This document shows positions 1-6,799 of a stretch of 20,492 bases of DNA, in pieces. A model generated the notes under the pieces. It was given only the letters and a program-made list of their open reading frames with translations. It did not search any database and had not been told where the DNA came from. Positions within the stretch are counted from its first letter, which is position 1, and each line of letters begins with the position of its first letter. Made by a program: the position numbers and the translations under genes. Origin of the DNA: JBDSGC01 sp046594105 (lineage in GTDB: Bacteria; Acidobacteriota; Thermoanaerobaculia; Gp7-AA8); NCBI GenBank assembly GCA_046594105.1, contig JBKJQB010000184.1, forward strand, positions 1 through 20,492. Reading direction: 5' to 3'.

Positions 1-2
1 AG

Positions 3-908
3 GCATCGGCCATCGGAACGACCATCGCCTGGTATCCACTGCAGATGCTTTTCCACTCCAACGCGGAGCGGCTCTCCATTGCCGGCGTCCCCATCCAGAC
101 GGCAGACCAGCAGAAACCCACTCGCGAGGAGTACCTGGCGTACCTCCGTGCGGTGGTGCTGCAGTTCGACCTGCAGATCCGTTCGCACGAGCGCGTGGAA
201 GCCATCGACCGCCGCGGCGACAGATTCCGCCTGCGCACCAGCCGGGGAACCATCGACGCCGGGCGCATTGTTCTGGCCATCGGCGCGATGCATCGACCGC
301 GGCTCCTGGGCATCCCGGGCGAGGATCTTCCGCACGTCAGCCACTATTTTCACGAACCGCATCCCTACTTCGGCCGGAAGCTCCTGATCGTCGGAGGCAA
401 GAACTCCGCGGTGGAGACGGCCATCCGCTGCCAGCGCGCCGGCGCCGAGGTGACGCTCAGCTACCGAGGCGCGGACTTTGATCCCGCGCATGTGAAGTTC
501 TGGCTGCTGCCGGAGTTGCGATCGATGGTGCGCGACGGGCGCGTGCGCATTCTTCCGGGAACCACGCCCCTCCAGATCCGCGAACGCACCGTGATTCTTT
601 CCTCGGCCTCGGGACCGCAGGAGATCGATGTGGACGCCGTCCTGCTCATGACCGGTTACGAACAGGATCCAACGCTTCTCCGGATGGCCGGCGTCTCGCT
701 GCAGGGCGAGGCGCAGGCGCCGGTCTACGACGAGGCCACCATGGAGACCGATGCGCCGGCTGTCTTCATCGCCGGCACCGCCGTCGCCGGCTCTCCGGTC
801 GGCAAGGTGCGCGTGATCGTGGAGACCTGCCACGTCCATGTGCCTCGCATCGTGGCAGCATTGAAAGGGCGGCGGTTGGTGGTGGCCGGCGGGCAGGTCG
901 ACGAGTAG
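3..908 (+). CDS. ypdA: YpdA-type FAD/NAD(P)-dependent disulfide reductase (5' partial)
   Basis: This flavoenzyme is related to YpdA, the proposed bacillithiol-disulfide reductase, which would act in the cytosol using NADPH. The frame is open from base 3; the first ATG, at base 45, is internal. The residues before it (AWYPLQMLFHS) line up with the family's YNYPxxxTFFS segment, so I estimate that about 35 N-terminal residues, including the GGGPCG FAD-binding loop, lie outside the window. Visible family features are HYFHEPHPYFGRK followed by the second nucleotide-binding loop IVGGKNSAVE, then LLMTGY, and the C-terminal FAD segment FIAGTAVAG. The frame ends in TAG. An inverted repeat follows, and the next gene is on the opposite strand, so this is the end of its transcription unit. 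The assignment to the family is firm; whether the organism makes bacillithiol cannot be seen, and the substrate could be another low-molecular-weight thiol. Confidence 0.85.
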   Translation, partial: ASAIGTTIAWYPLQMLFHSNAERLSIAGVPIQTADQQKPTREEYLAYLRAVVLQFDLQIRSHERVEAIDRRGDRFRLRTSRGTIDAGRIVLAIGAMHRPRLLGIPGEDLPHVSHYFHEPHPYFGRKLLIVGGKNSAVETAIRCQRAGAEVTLSYRGADFDPAHVKFWLLPELRSMVRDGRVRILPGTTPLQIRERTVILSSASGPQEIDVDAVLLMTGYEQDPTLLRMAGVSLQGEAQAPVYDEATMETDAPAVFIAGTAVAGSPVGKVRVIVETCHVHVPRIVAALKGRRLVVAGGQVDE

Positions 909-980
909 GAGCCTCTCATCCTGTCTCGTCTCCAAGCGGGGAACGGCGAAGGGCGCCGGTGATGACGAAATGAACCGTCC

Positions 981-1098
981 GTCATCCTGAGCCGCGAAGA
1001 CGGCGAAGGATCTGCAACGTCGCGGGTGTCGTTCGGCCGCATCCTTGAGATTGCAGATCCTTCACTTCCCGCCCGCCACCCACGCCGTTCAGGATGAC
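981..1098. repeat. Inverted repeat of the 'GTCATCCTGA' intergenic type
   Basis: Outer arms GTCATCCTGA (981-990) and TCAGGATGAC (1089-1098) are exact reverse complements. Inner arms GAAGGATCTGCAA (1005-1017) and TTGCAGATCCTTC (1051-1063) are also exact, with a 33-nt loop. The element lies between convergent genes (the YpdA-type gene and the ureohydrolase) and fills about half of the 228-bp gap, which holds no other gene that I can support. A half copy, GTCATCCTGA, recurs at 18059-18068. Palindromes with this core recur between genes in many bacterial genomes. Here it could fold in transcripts from either side, but there is no T-tract to make it a classical terminator. Confidence 0.8.
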
Positions 1099-1136
1099 GG
1101 CCAATCTTCGAGGCGCGACGAACGGCGGAACCGGCC

Positions 1137-2162
1137 CTACCTCTCCTGCGTCAGCAGCGCGAAGCCGATCATCTTGTAGAGCAGCCTTGCGCCGACGTTC
1201 GCGTCCCACTCAGTCTCACCGGGGGACACCTCGCAGAGGTCAAGGCCGACGATGCGCTTGCCGGCCCTTCGGATCGCGCGCAGGAGGCCGATCGCTTCGT
1301 TCCACGACAGGCCACCCGGCACCGGCGTTCCGGTGGATGGGCAGAGTGTTGGATCGAGGCCGTCGATATCCCACGACAGATACACGTCATGGGGCAGGTG
1401 GGCGATCATCTCGTCGGCGATGGTGGCCCAGGGGCGCCCCTCCTCCTTGAGCGCGGCGACATCGGAATCGAAGAAGGTCACAATCCTGCCGTTGGACTCC
1501 TCGATCATCCGGGACTCCGCGGCGCCGAGGTCGCGCACCCCGACCTGAACGAGCTTTCCGACATCGGCGAGTCGCGTGGCCACGTTATGGAAAATCGAAG
1601 CGTGCGACCAGGTGAAGCCCTCGTAGGCATCGCGGAGGTCCGCGTGCGCGTCGAGATGCAGGATGCCCATCCCCGGCCTGCGCTCCGCATACGCGCGGAT
1701 CGCTCCGAAAGGAACGGAGTGATCGCCGCCGAGAACGACCGGCAACTTCCCTTCGTCGAGCAGCGAGGAGGTCCGCTCATAGACCCAGTCGTTCACCGAG
1801 CTGCTGATCGCGTTCACCTCGGCGGCGGCCTTGCGCGTCGCACGGTCGACCACCCCGCCCCTGGCGATGACCGGAGCGGCCATCTTCCTGGCCTTGCTGT
1901 TCCAACGCACGATCTTTTTCGGGATGTCCAGCATGGCGATTCCCCGCTCGTAAGGACGGCCGGTGTCGCGATCGAACAGATCGACCTGACGGGACGCTTC
2001 GAAGACGGCCCGAGGCCCGTCGGAGGTCCCTCCACCGTAAGAAGTGGTGGCCTCGTACGGCACCGGAATCACGATGACGTGGGACTCGTCCGCGGTGAAG
2101 GGAAGTCCGTAAATGCCGGAGCCGGAGCCGGCCGCAGCGTCAGGATCAAAGGGTTTGGTCAT
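1137..2162 (-). CDS. Arginase/agmatinase-family ureohydrolase
   Basis: This is a cytosolic binuclear-manganese hydrolase of the ureohydrolase family, probably releasing urea from agmatine or a related guanidino compound. In the 341-residue form the metal-binding signatures are complete: GGDHS (His148), LDAHADLRD (Asp171, His173, Asp175) and SWDIDGLDP (Asp265, Asp267), followed by GTPVPGGL and a late EVSPGE. I chose the ATG at 2162 because an AAGGA ribosome site lies 8 nt upstream; the in-frame ATG at 2195 has none. It is slightly longer than typical agmatinases (about 300 residues), with extra residues at about 80-120. It is the last gene of a minus-strand run after the small CPCC protein (105-bp gap) and the PLP enzyme. 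Agmatinase is the likeliest role; arginase, guanidinobutyrase, formiminoglutamase or guanidinase cannot be excluded from motifs alone. Confidence 0.9.
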   Translation of the reverse strand: MTKPFDPDAAAGSGSGIYGLPFTADESHVIVIPVPYEATTSYGGGTSDGPRAVFEASRQVDLFDRDTGRPYERGIAMLDIPKKIVRWNSKARKMAAPVIARGGVVDRATRKAAAEVNAISSSVNDWVYERTSSLLDEGKLPVVLGGDHSVPFGAIRAYAERRPGMGILHLDAHADLRDAYEGFTWSHASIFHNVATRLADVGKLVQVGVRDLGAAESRMIEESNGRIVTFFDSDVAALKEEGRPWATIADEMIAHLPHDVYLSWDIDGLDPTLCPSTGTPVPGGLSWNEAIGLLRAIRRAGKRIVGLDLCEVSPGETEWDANVGARLLYKMIGFALLTQER

Positions 2163-2267
2163 AGTAAAGGTCCTTGGTTGCGGGATCGCCGACATCCATG
2201 GAGGCGCGGGGGCTGCTCGGCCAGCTCCCGCCGCAGGATGCCGGCGTTACGAAGGCAGACTCTGACC

Positions 2268-2558
2268 TCAATCGAGGTCCATGGGGTTGACGACTTTCTG
2301 GTCCGACTTCTCCGCGCGCTCCATCGCTTCCTTGAAGCGTTCATCGAGCAGGCGTGCGCGATCCTTCTGGCTTTCGATCTGTTTGTCGAACCGGCGGGCC
2401 ATCTCGCTTTTCTGCGTATCCAGCCCGGCCACCATGGCCTCCAGCGACTGTCCGCGCTTGATCTCCTTCGCATGATGCAGGAGCACCTCTCCGGAGAGGC
2501 GATCCACGACGATCATTGCCTCGCAGCAGGGACAGACAATCTCGAAGTTCTTGGCCAT
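2268..2558 (-). CDS. Small CPCC-motif / coiled-coil protein, function unknown
   Basis: The product has 96 residues. The N-terminus carries a CPCC cluster (Cys9, Cys11, Cys12) inside IVCPCCEAMIVVDRLSGEV, which looks like one half of a zinc ribbon, then His28-His29. Residues about 35-88 are strongly charged, rich in Lys, Arg and Glu, and probably form a helix or coiled coil. There is no second CxxC, so complete metal binding would need the histidines or a dimer. The gene begins 10 bp after the stop of the trans-sulfuration enzyme and is followed by the ureohydrolase on the same strand, so it is probably co-transcribed. No ribosome site is visible; instead a TAGAAT box ends 7 nt before the ATG. 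I recognise the sequence style as a conserved uncharacterised family but cannot name a function. Confidence 0.75.
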   Translation of the reverse strand: MAKNFEIVCPCCEAMIVVDRLSGEVLLHHAKEIKRGQSLEAMVAGLDTQKSEMARRFDKQIESQKDRARLLDERFKEAMERAEKSDQKVVNPMDLD

Positions 2559-2568
2559 GAGCTGGATT

Positions 2569-3708
2569 CTATCGGAGGGGAGCGGGCGATCCCAGTGCCT
2601 GGCGCAGATCCTCCAACAGATCCTCGTAATGCTCGAGTCCGATGGAGCACCGCAGCAGGTTGGCCGGGGTTCGACTTCCCGGACCTTCGCTGGAGGCTCG
2701 ATGCTCGATCAGGCTCTCGACCCCACCCAGGGAAGTGGCCCGGGTGAAGATCTTCGTCCGCGCGGCGACACCCAGAGCGTCCTGCGCGCCGCCGCGTACG
2801 CGGAACGACAGCATGCCCCCGAAGGCGGACATCTGGCTTGCCGCCATCTCGTGGCCGGGATGCGCGGGCAGTCCCGGGTAGTGCGTAACCTCCACCCGGG
2901 GATGGGTCGAGAGAAACTCGGCCACGCGACCGGCGTTTTCGCAATGCACGCGCATGCGCGCCGGGAGCGAACGAATGCCGCGCAGGATGAGCCAGGAGTT
3001 GAATGGCGAAGCCACGCCGCCGACGATGGAGCGCACATGTTCCACCGCCTCGAACAGTGCGTCGCGGTGGGCGAAGGCCAGCGACCCTCCCTGGACGTCG
3101 CTGTGTCCGCCGAGGTATTTGGTCGTGGAGTGCATGACCACATCGGCACCGAGCTCGATGGGGCGCTGGAGCGCGGGAGTGGCGAATGTGCCATCGGCGA
3201 TGAGAATCGCCCCTCCCTGGCGGGCAATCTTCGCCAGGGACCGGATATCTGCGATCTGCATGAGTGGATTCGACGGGGACTCGCACCAGATTGCGCGCGT
3301 GTCCGGCCGCATGGCCCTGCGCACCGCTTCCAGGTCCGCCATGAGGACCAGGTCGTGGGTCAGACCCCACCGCGGAAAGAAGTCGTCCGCCAGCGTCCGG
3401 ATCGCGTAGTAGCCGTCTTCGGGGAGCACGACATGGGAGCCGGACGGAAGCGACTGGAAAAGGGCGCTTACTGCAGCCATGCCCGACCCGAAGGCCAGCG
3501 CCGCTTCTGCAGAGTCGATGGCGGCCAGCGTTTCCTCCAGCCGGTCCTGAGTAGGATTGCCGTCCCGAACGTAGCTGAAACCGTGAACGGGCTGGCCGTC
3601 CGCAGCGCTCCGTTGAAACGTCGTGGACAGATGGAGCGGCGGGGCGATGGCGCCCGTCGATTCGTCAGGTTCGGCGGCAGTGTGGATTGCTCTGGTCTCA
3701 AAGTGCAT
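2569..3708 (-). CDS. Trans-sulfuration PLP enzyme (cystathionine gamma-synthase/lyase family)
   Basis: This is a fold-type I PLP enzyme of the Cys/Met-metabolism family, acting in the cytosol on homoserine- or cystathionine-type substrates. In the 379-residue form: YVRDGNPT (Tyr46, Arg48, cofactor phosphate from the partner subunit), ADGTFATP (Asp172, pyridine nitrogen), STTKYLGGHSD (Lys197, Schiff base) and SLGGVESLIEH (from Ser326). Two departures from the usual pattern are Gly for Asn in DNTFATP and RASSEGPG where PASMTH is common. I place the start at the ATG of MHFETRAIH, which matches the usual N-terminus of the family. An upstream in-frame ATG at 3738 would add 10 residues and overlap the start codon of the divergent gene by two bases. 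It heads an operon with the CPCC protein and the ureohydrolase. Gamma-synthase, gamma-lyase and O-acylhomoserine sulfhydrylase cannot be separated by eye. Confidence 0.9.
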   Translation of the reverse strand: MHFETRAIHTAAEPDESTGAIAPPLHLSTTFQRSAADGQPVHGFSYVRDGNPTQDRLEETLAAIDSAEAALAFGSGMAAVSALFQSLPSGSHVVLPEDGYYAIRTLADDFFPRWGLTHDLVLMADLEAVRRAMRPDTRAIWCESPSNPLMQIADIRSLAKIARQGGAILIADGTFATPALQRPIELGADVVMHSTTKYLGGHSDVQGGSLAFAHRDALFEAVEHVRSIVGGVASPFNSWLILRGIRSLPARMRVHCENAGRVAEFLSTHPRVEVTHYPGLPAHPGHEMAASQMSAFGGMLSFRVRGGAQDALGVAARTKIFTRATSLGGVESLIEHRASSEGPGSRTPANLLRCSIGLEHYEDLLEDLRQALGSPAPLR

Positions 3709-3714
3709 GCCTTC

Positions 3715-3720
3715 AGGATA
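3715..3720 (-). promoter_or_regulatory. TATCCT -10-like box, possible leaderless start of the PLP enzyme
   Basis: On the minus strand TATCCT is followed by six bases and then the ATG at 3708. This spacing would put the transcription start at or next to the start codon. No -35 element is obvious. It is one of four starts in the window with this arrangement. Confidence 0.35.
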
Positions 3721-3736
3721 GACTTCCCAAATCGTC

Positions 3737-5452
3737 ATGACGAATCTCGCCTACCGTCCAGCCCGGCGACTTCCCCTGATCCTCATCGTGGACGATGACG
3801 AAGGCGTCGGCGCGTACGTCCAGTCTGCGCTGCGCAAAGAGAGCTTCCGCACCATCTGGGCGCCAACGGTCGAGGAAGCGCTGCGGCTGATCGACGAAGA
3901 GCCGCCGGATCTGGCCCTCCTCGACATCGGCCTGCGGAGCGCCGGCAGCGGCCTGGATGTACTGGAACGGCTGCGCGACAGCTCCCACACCGAACACATC
4001 CCCATCGTGATGTTGACCGGCTCTTCAGACACCATCGACCGCAAGCGATCCCTGGAGATGGGTGCCGACCGCTATCTGATCAAGCCGGTGCGACCGGAGA
4101 CGCTTCGTCGCGTGGTCACCGAAATGCTCAGCTCGCACGACGATGTGTGGTGGAGCCTCACCCTGCAGGATCATCAGGTCGATCGTTTGCGGCAGCTGTT
4201 TTTCGACGAGACCACCGATCTGCCGACACTGGCCCTGGTGGTGGAAGACCTCCGCAAGATCATCGAGGGTGGCGAGCGCCTCCAGGTTTTCTGTCTGGAG
4301 ATTGAGCCGCTGTTCCGTTTTGGAGCGCGCGATCACTGGGATAGTTTCGACGCGTTGCGCAAGGAGTTCGTGCGCGGGCTACACGTTCTGGTAGCCCCCC
4401 TCCTCGGAAATGACGTGGTCATCGCCACCAGCCATGCCGGCGGCAACGATTTCTATTGCTTCGCCCGCACCTCGGAATCCCCCGAGGCGCAGGCACAGAT
4501 GGCCGGCGAACTGGAACGTCACGCGCGGAACGGGTTGAAGTCCCTCCGTGTCGATGAATCGATCCTCGAGGAGATCGCCATTTTTGCGGGCGGGGCGACC
4601 ACAGAACCGCCTTCCGGCTCCGCCCCCCGAGTGCTCTACAACGCCGTCCGCGAGGCGAAGGACAGCGCTGAAAAACGGGAAATCCGCTATCTCCACGGGA
4701 TGCGGGAGCGACTGATACGCGCCATTCGCGAGCACTCCATCACCACCGTGTTCCAACCGATCATCGACCTCAAACAGGGTACCGTCGTCGGATACGAGGC
4801 GTTGTCCCGCGGCCCGGCGGGAAGCCCCATCGAGAATCCGGAAGTCCTCTTCGAGCTGGCCCGCGACTTCAATATGGTCTGGGAGCTGGAGAGTCTCTGC
4901 ATCGAAAACATTGGCCCCTTTCTCAGCGAGGTGTGCTCCCACGGCTGTCTCTTCTTCAATCTCGAGTCGCAGTTCATCCAGCAGCTGCAGCTGCGCGGCA
5001 CCAGCGTCTTCGACTCTTTCTTCGAGTGCCACCAGAACGTGATCATCGAGGTCACGGAGCGCAGCGCCATCCGCGACTACCGCACGTTCCGACGCACGCT
5101 GCACGATCTGAAGGGCATGGGATTCAAGATCGCCATCGACGACTGCGGCTCCGGCTACGCCAGCCTGGAGGCGGTGGCGGAGCTGCAACCCGATTACCTC
5201 AAGGTTGGGCATTCCCTGTTCCAGGGCGTGGAGCACGATCCCATTCGCAGGCGCCTGATCGATCTGGTGGCGCGTTGTGCCGACAGCATCGGAGCGAAGA
5301 CCATCGCCGAGGCCATCGAGACCGACGAGCAGCTGGAGATCTGTCGCTCGCTGGACATTGCGGAGGGCCAGGGATTTCTGTTCGCACGTCCCGCACCGTG
5401 GGAGGAGATCCGGGGTTGGAAGCCCTCAACGACCAACCGACCGGTCGGTTGA
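3737..5452 (+). CDS. Response regulator with degenerate GGDEF and EAL: c-di-GMP phosphodiesterase
   Basis: The 571-residue cytosolic protein should hydrolyse cyclic di-GMP to pGpG under phosphorelay control. Residues 13-130 are a receiver domain (IVDDDEG acidic pocket, acceptor Asp63, Thr94, Lys116). Residues about 150-310 look like a GGDEF fold whose signature has decayed to GGNDF (235-239), so cyclase activity is unlikely; such domains often bind GTP or transmit signals. Residues about 325-560 are an EAL domain with all expected catalytic residues: Glu354 (EAL), Asn408, Glu438, Asp468-Asp469 (DDCGSGY), Lys489, Glu525 and Gln545. The start codon lies immediately beside the divergent metabolic operon; there is no clear ribosome site. 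The next gene, a REC-GGDEF cyclase, begins 87 bp downstream, suggesting an opposed enzyme pair. No histidine kinase adjoins, so the phosphodonor is unknown. Confidence 0.93.
   Translation: MTNLAYRPARRLPLILIVDDDEGVGAYVQSALRKESFRTIWAPTVEEALRLIDEEPPDLALLDIGLRSAGSGLDVLERLRDSSHTEHIPIVMLTGSSDTIDRKRSLEMGADRYLIKPVRPETLRRVVTEMLSSHDDVWWSLTLQDHQVDRLRQLFFDETTDLPTLALVVEDLRKIIEGGERLQVFCLEIEPLFRFGARDHWDSFDALRKEFVRGLHVLVAPLLGNDVVIATSHAGGNDFYCFARTSESPEAQAQMAGELERHARNGLKSLRVDESILEEIAIFAGGATTEPPSGSAPRVLYNAVREAKDSAEKREIRYLHGMRERLIRAIREHSITTVFQPIIDLKQGTVVGYEALSRGPAGSPIENPEVLFELARDFNMVWELESLCIENIGPFLSEVCSHGCLFFNLESQFIQQLQLRGTSVFDSFFECHQNVIIEVTERSAIRDYRTFRRTLHDLKGMGFKIAIDDCGSGYASLEAVAELQPDYLKVGHSLFQGVEHDPIRRRLIDLVARCADSIGAKTIAEAIETDEQLEICRSLDIAEGQGFLFARPAPWEEIRGWKPSTTNRPVG
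5434..5451. repeat. Perfect 18-bp palindrome across the stop of the EAL gene
   Basis: CAACCGACCGGTCGGTTG is identical to its reverse complement. It covers the last codons of the phosphodiesterase gene and the first base of its TGA stop, 88 bp before the cyclase gene. The shape resembles TetR-family operators, but it could also act as an RNA hairpin at the gene end; there is no T-tract. It may be chance in coding sequence. Confidence 0.5.
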
Positions 5453-5539
5453 CCCGCGACCCACCTTCCTCCCGCCGCGCAACCTCGCGTCCGGCATCAT
5501 TGATGGCGCGCAATTTGTAACTCCAAATTCCATCCACTG

Positions 5540-6574
5540 ATGCACCGCCTCGAACGCCGCCGTAGTGATTCCGACAACTCGCTCTCGGCTCTTCACGCGA
5601 TGGTGGTGGACGACGACCCGAATTACCGTTCCCTGATCGCGACGCTGTTACGACGCATCGACTTTCAGGTGATCGAGGCCGAAAGCGGCCAGGATGCTTT
5701 GGCCCAGATGGAGCGCCGTACGCTCGACCTCCTGGTCATCGACTCAGAGATGCCCGGCATGAGCGGAATCGAGGTCATCGCTGAGGTCCGCGCTCACAGA
5801 AATGGGGCAGACCTTTACGCCATCATGCTCACCGGAAGAAACGACCTGGAGCTCAAGATCATGGCCCTCAGGAGCGGATTCGACGACTTCCTCCAGAAAA
5901 CCACCTCCGATGAGGAAATCGTGGCCAGACTCGGTGCGACCCGGCGCCTGGTGCTCCGGCAGCGCCGCCTGGACTCCGCGGTGCGGGAACTGTATGGACT
6001 GGCCACGCGTGACGAACTGACCGGACTCTTCAATCGACGCTATTTCTTTGCGGAAACCGAGCGTCTGCTGGCCGACCAGAATGTCGTCCACCTGGTGCTG
6101 TTCGACCTCGATGAGTTCAAAAGCGTCAACGATACGTTCGGTCATCTGGCCGGCGATCGGATTCTTCGCGATATCGGCGACCTCTTCCTGCACACGTCCC
6201 GACAGACCGACACCTTCGCGCGTTACGGTGGAGACGAATTCGTCCTTCTCGTCCGGGGCACGACGATCGAGGAGGTGGAGGCGCTGGCCGCTCGTGTCGC
6301 CAACAACGTGCGCTCTCTGGAGTGGCGTTTCCATCAGGAGCCCCGGCACATCGAAGTGAGCACCGGCATCGCCACCTCATCTCTTCTGGCAGAACCGACG
6401 GTGGCCAGGCTGCTCAACGTGGCAGACCGCGATCTCTACAAGAATAAATGGCTCCGCGCTCATCCTTCACTCGATCCCTCGCTCTATGAGTATCCAGCGA
6501 GCCGGGCGAACAGCATTTCGGATGTTGTCGAATTTCCCACAACCTCCACGGACGAGCAGTCCCGGAAAGGTTAG
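5540..6574 (+). CDS. Response regulator with GGDEF: diguanylate cyclase
   Basis: The 344-residue cytosolic protein should make cyclic di-GMP from two GTP when its receiver is phosphorylated and the protein dimerises. The receiver covers about residues 18-135 (VVDDDPNY pocket, acceptor Asp68 in VIDSEMPG, Thr98, Lys120). A helical linker (135-153) leads into the cyclase domain, which opens with ATRDELTGLFNRR (155-167) and carries an intact GGDEF at 230-234. RQTD at 221-224 sits exactly five residues before GGDEF, the position of the inhibitory product-binding I-site, so product feedback is expected. The last 40 residues look disordered. The start is the first ATG in frame; no convincing ribosome site precedes it. 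The upstream neighbour is the matching phosphodiesterase. A 48-bp-type dispersed repeat begins directly after the TAG stop. Confidence 0.93.
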   Translation: MHRLERRRSDSDNSLSALHAMVVDDDPNYRSLIATLLRRIDFQVIEAESGQDALAQMERRTLDLLVIDSEMPGMSGIEVIAEVRAHRNGADLYAIMLTGRNDLELKIMALRSGFDDFLQKTTSDEEIVARLGATRRLVLRQRRLDSAVRELYGLATRDELTGLFNRRYFFAETERLLADQNVVHLVLFDLDEFKSVNDTFGHLAGDRILRDIGDLFLHTSRQTDTFARYGGDEFVLLVRGTTIEEVEALAARVANNVRSLEWRFHQEPRHIEVSTGIATSSLLAEPTVARLLNVADRDLYKNKWLRAHPSLDPSLYEYPASRANSISDVVEFPTTSTDEQSRKG

Positions 6575-6620
6575 GCCGGCACGGCCGGCGGCGCTGGTTG
6601 CCCAAGGCTCCGCCAAGATC
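6575..6620 (+). repeat. Dispersed 48-bp repeat, diverged copy
   Basis: Starts GCCGGCACGGCCGGCGGCG at the base after the TAG stop of the REC-GGDEF gene. It aligns along its length with the copies at 13803-13850 and 18490-18537, but with about nine differences and a one-base gap. Confidence 0.7.
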
Positions 6621-6690
6621 ACGCTCCAAGACGTTCTGCCGCGCAGGCTCCTAGCCCCTATTTCGTGAGCGGCTGATGATCGCGCGACCC

Positions 6691-6760
6691 GTGTGGCGCG
6701 GCCGCCCCGGCCGCGTTCGAGGCGTTCAACATCAAGGCGGCCGGGACGGCCGCGCCACAC
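6691..6760. repeat. Long GC-rich inverted repeat (24-bp arms)
   Basis: Arms 6691-6714 and 6737-6760 are reverse complements at 23 of 24 positions, beginning GTGTGGCGCGGCCG, with a 22-nt spacer. The symmetry resumes at 6687-6689/6762-6764 after one mismatch. The element is in the 225-bp gap between the cyclase and protease genes. It resembles mobile REP/BIME-type palindromes; no protein that could move it is in the window. Confidence 0.85.
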
Positions 6761-6785
6761 CGGTACCGATGCCCTGAGCGATCGC

Positions 6786-6791
6786 TATACT
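6786..6791 (+). promoter_or_regulatory. TATACT -10-like box before the M50 protease gene
   Basis: TATACT ends 8 nt before the ATG at 6800, and no ribosome site lies between. This fits a leaderless transcript starting at the ATG. A -35 match is not evident, so this is tentative. Confidence 0.4.
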
Positions 6792-6799
6792 GCGAGCCA

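Noticed and set aside
2163..2195. Upstream ATG of the ureohydrolase
   Set aside because: It has no ribosome site, whereas the ATG at 2162 has AAGGA at good spacing.
1389..2747. A 452-codon plus-strand frame
   Set aside because: It runs antisense through the ureohydrolase, CPCC and PLP-enzyme genes, which all have strong family motifs, and has no recognisable domain.
2551..3798. A 415-codon plus-strand frame
   Set aside because: It is antisense to the trans-sulfuration enzyme and shows no homology.
4379..5236. A 285-codon minus-strand frame
   Set aside because: It is antisense to the EAL domain coding sequence; its composition is that of a shadow frame.
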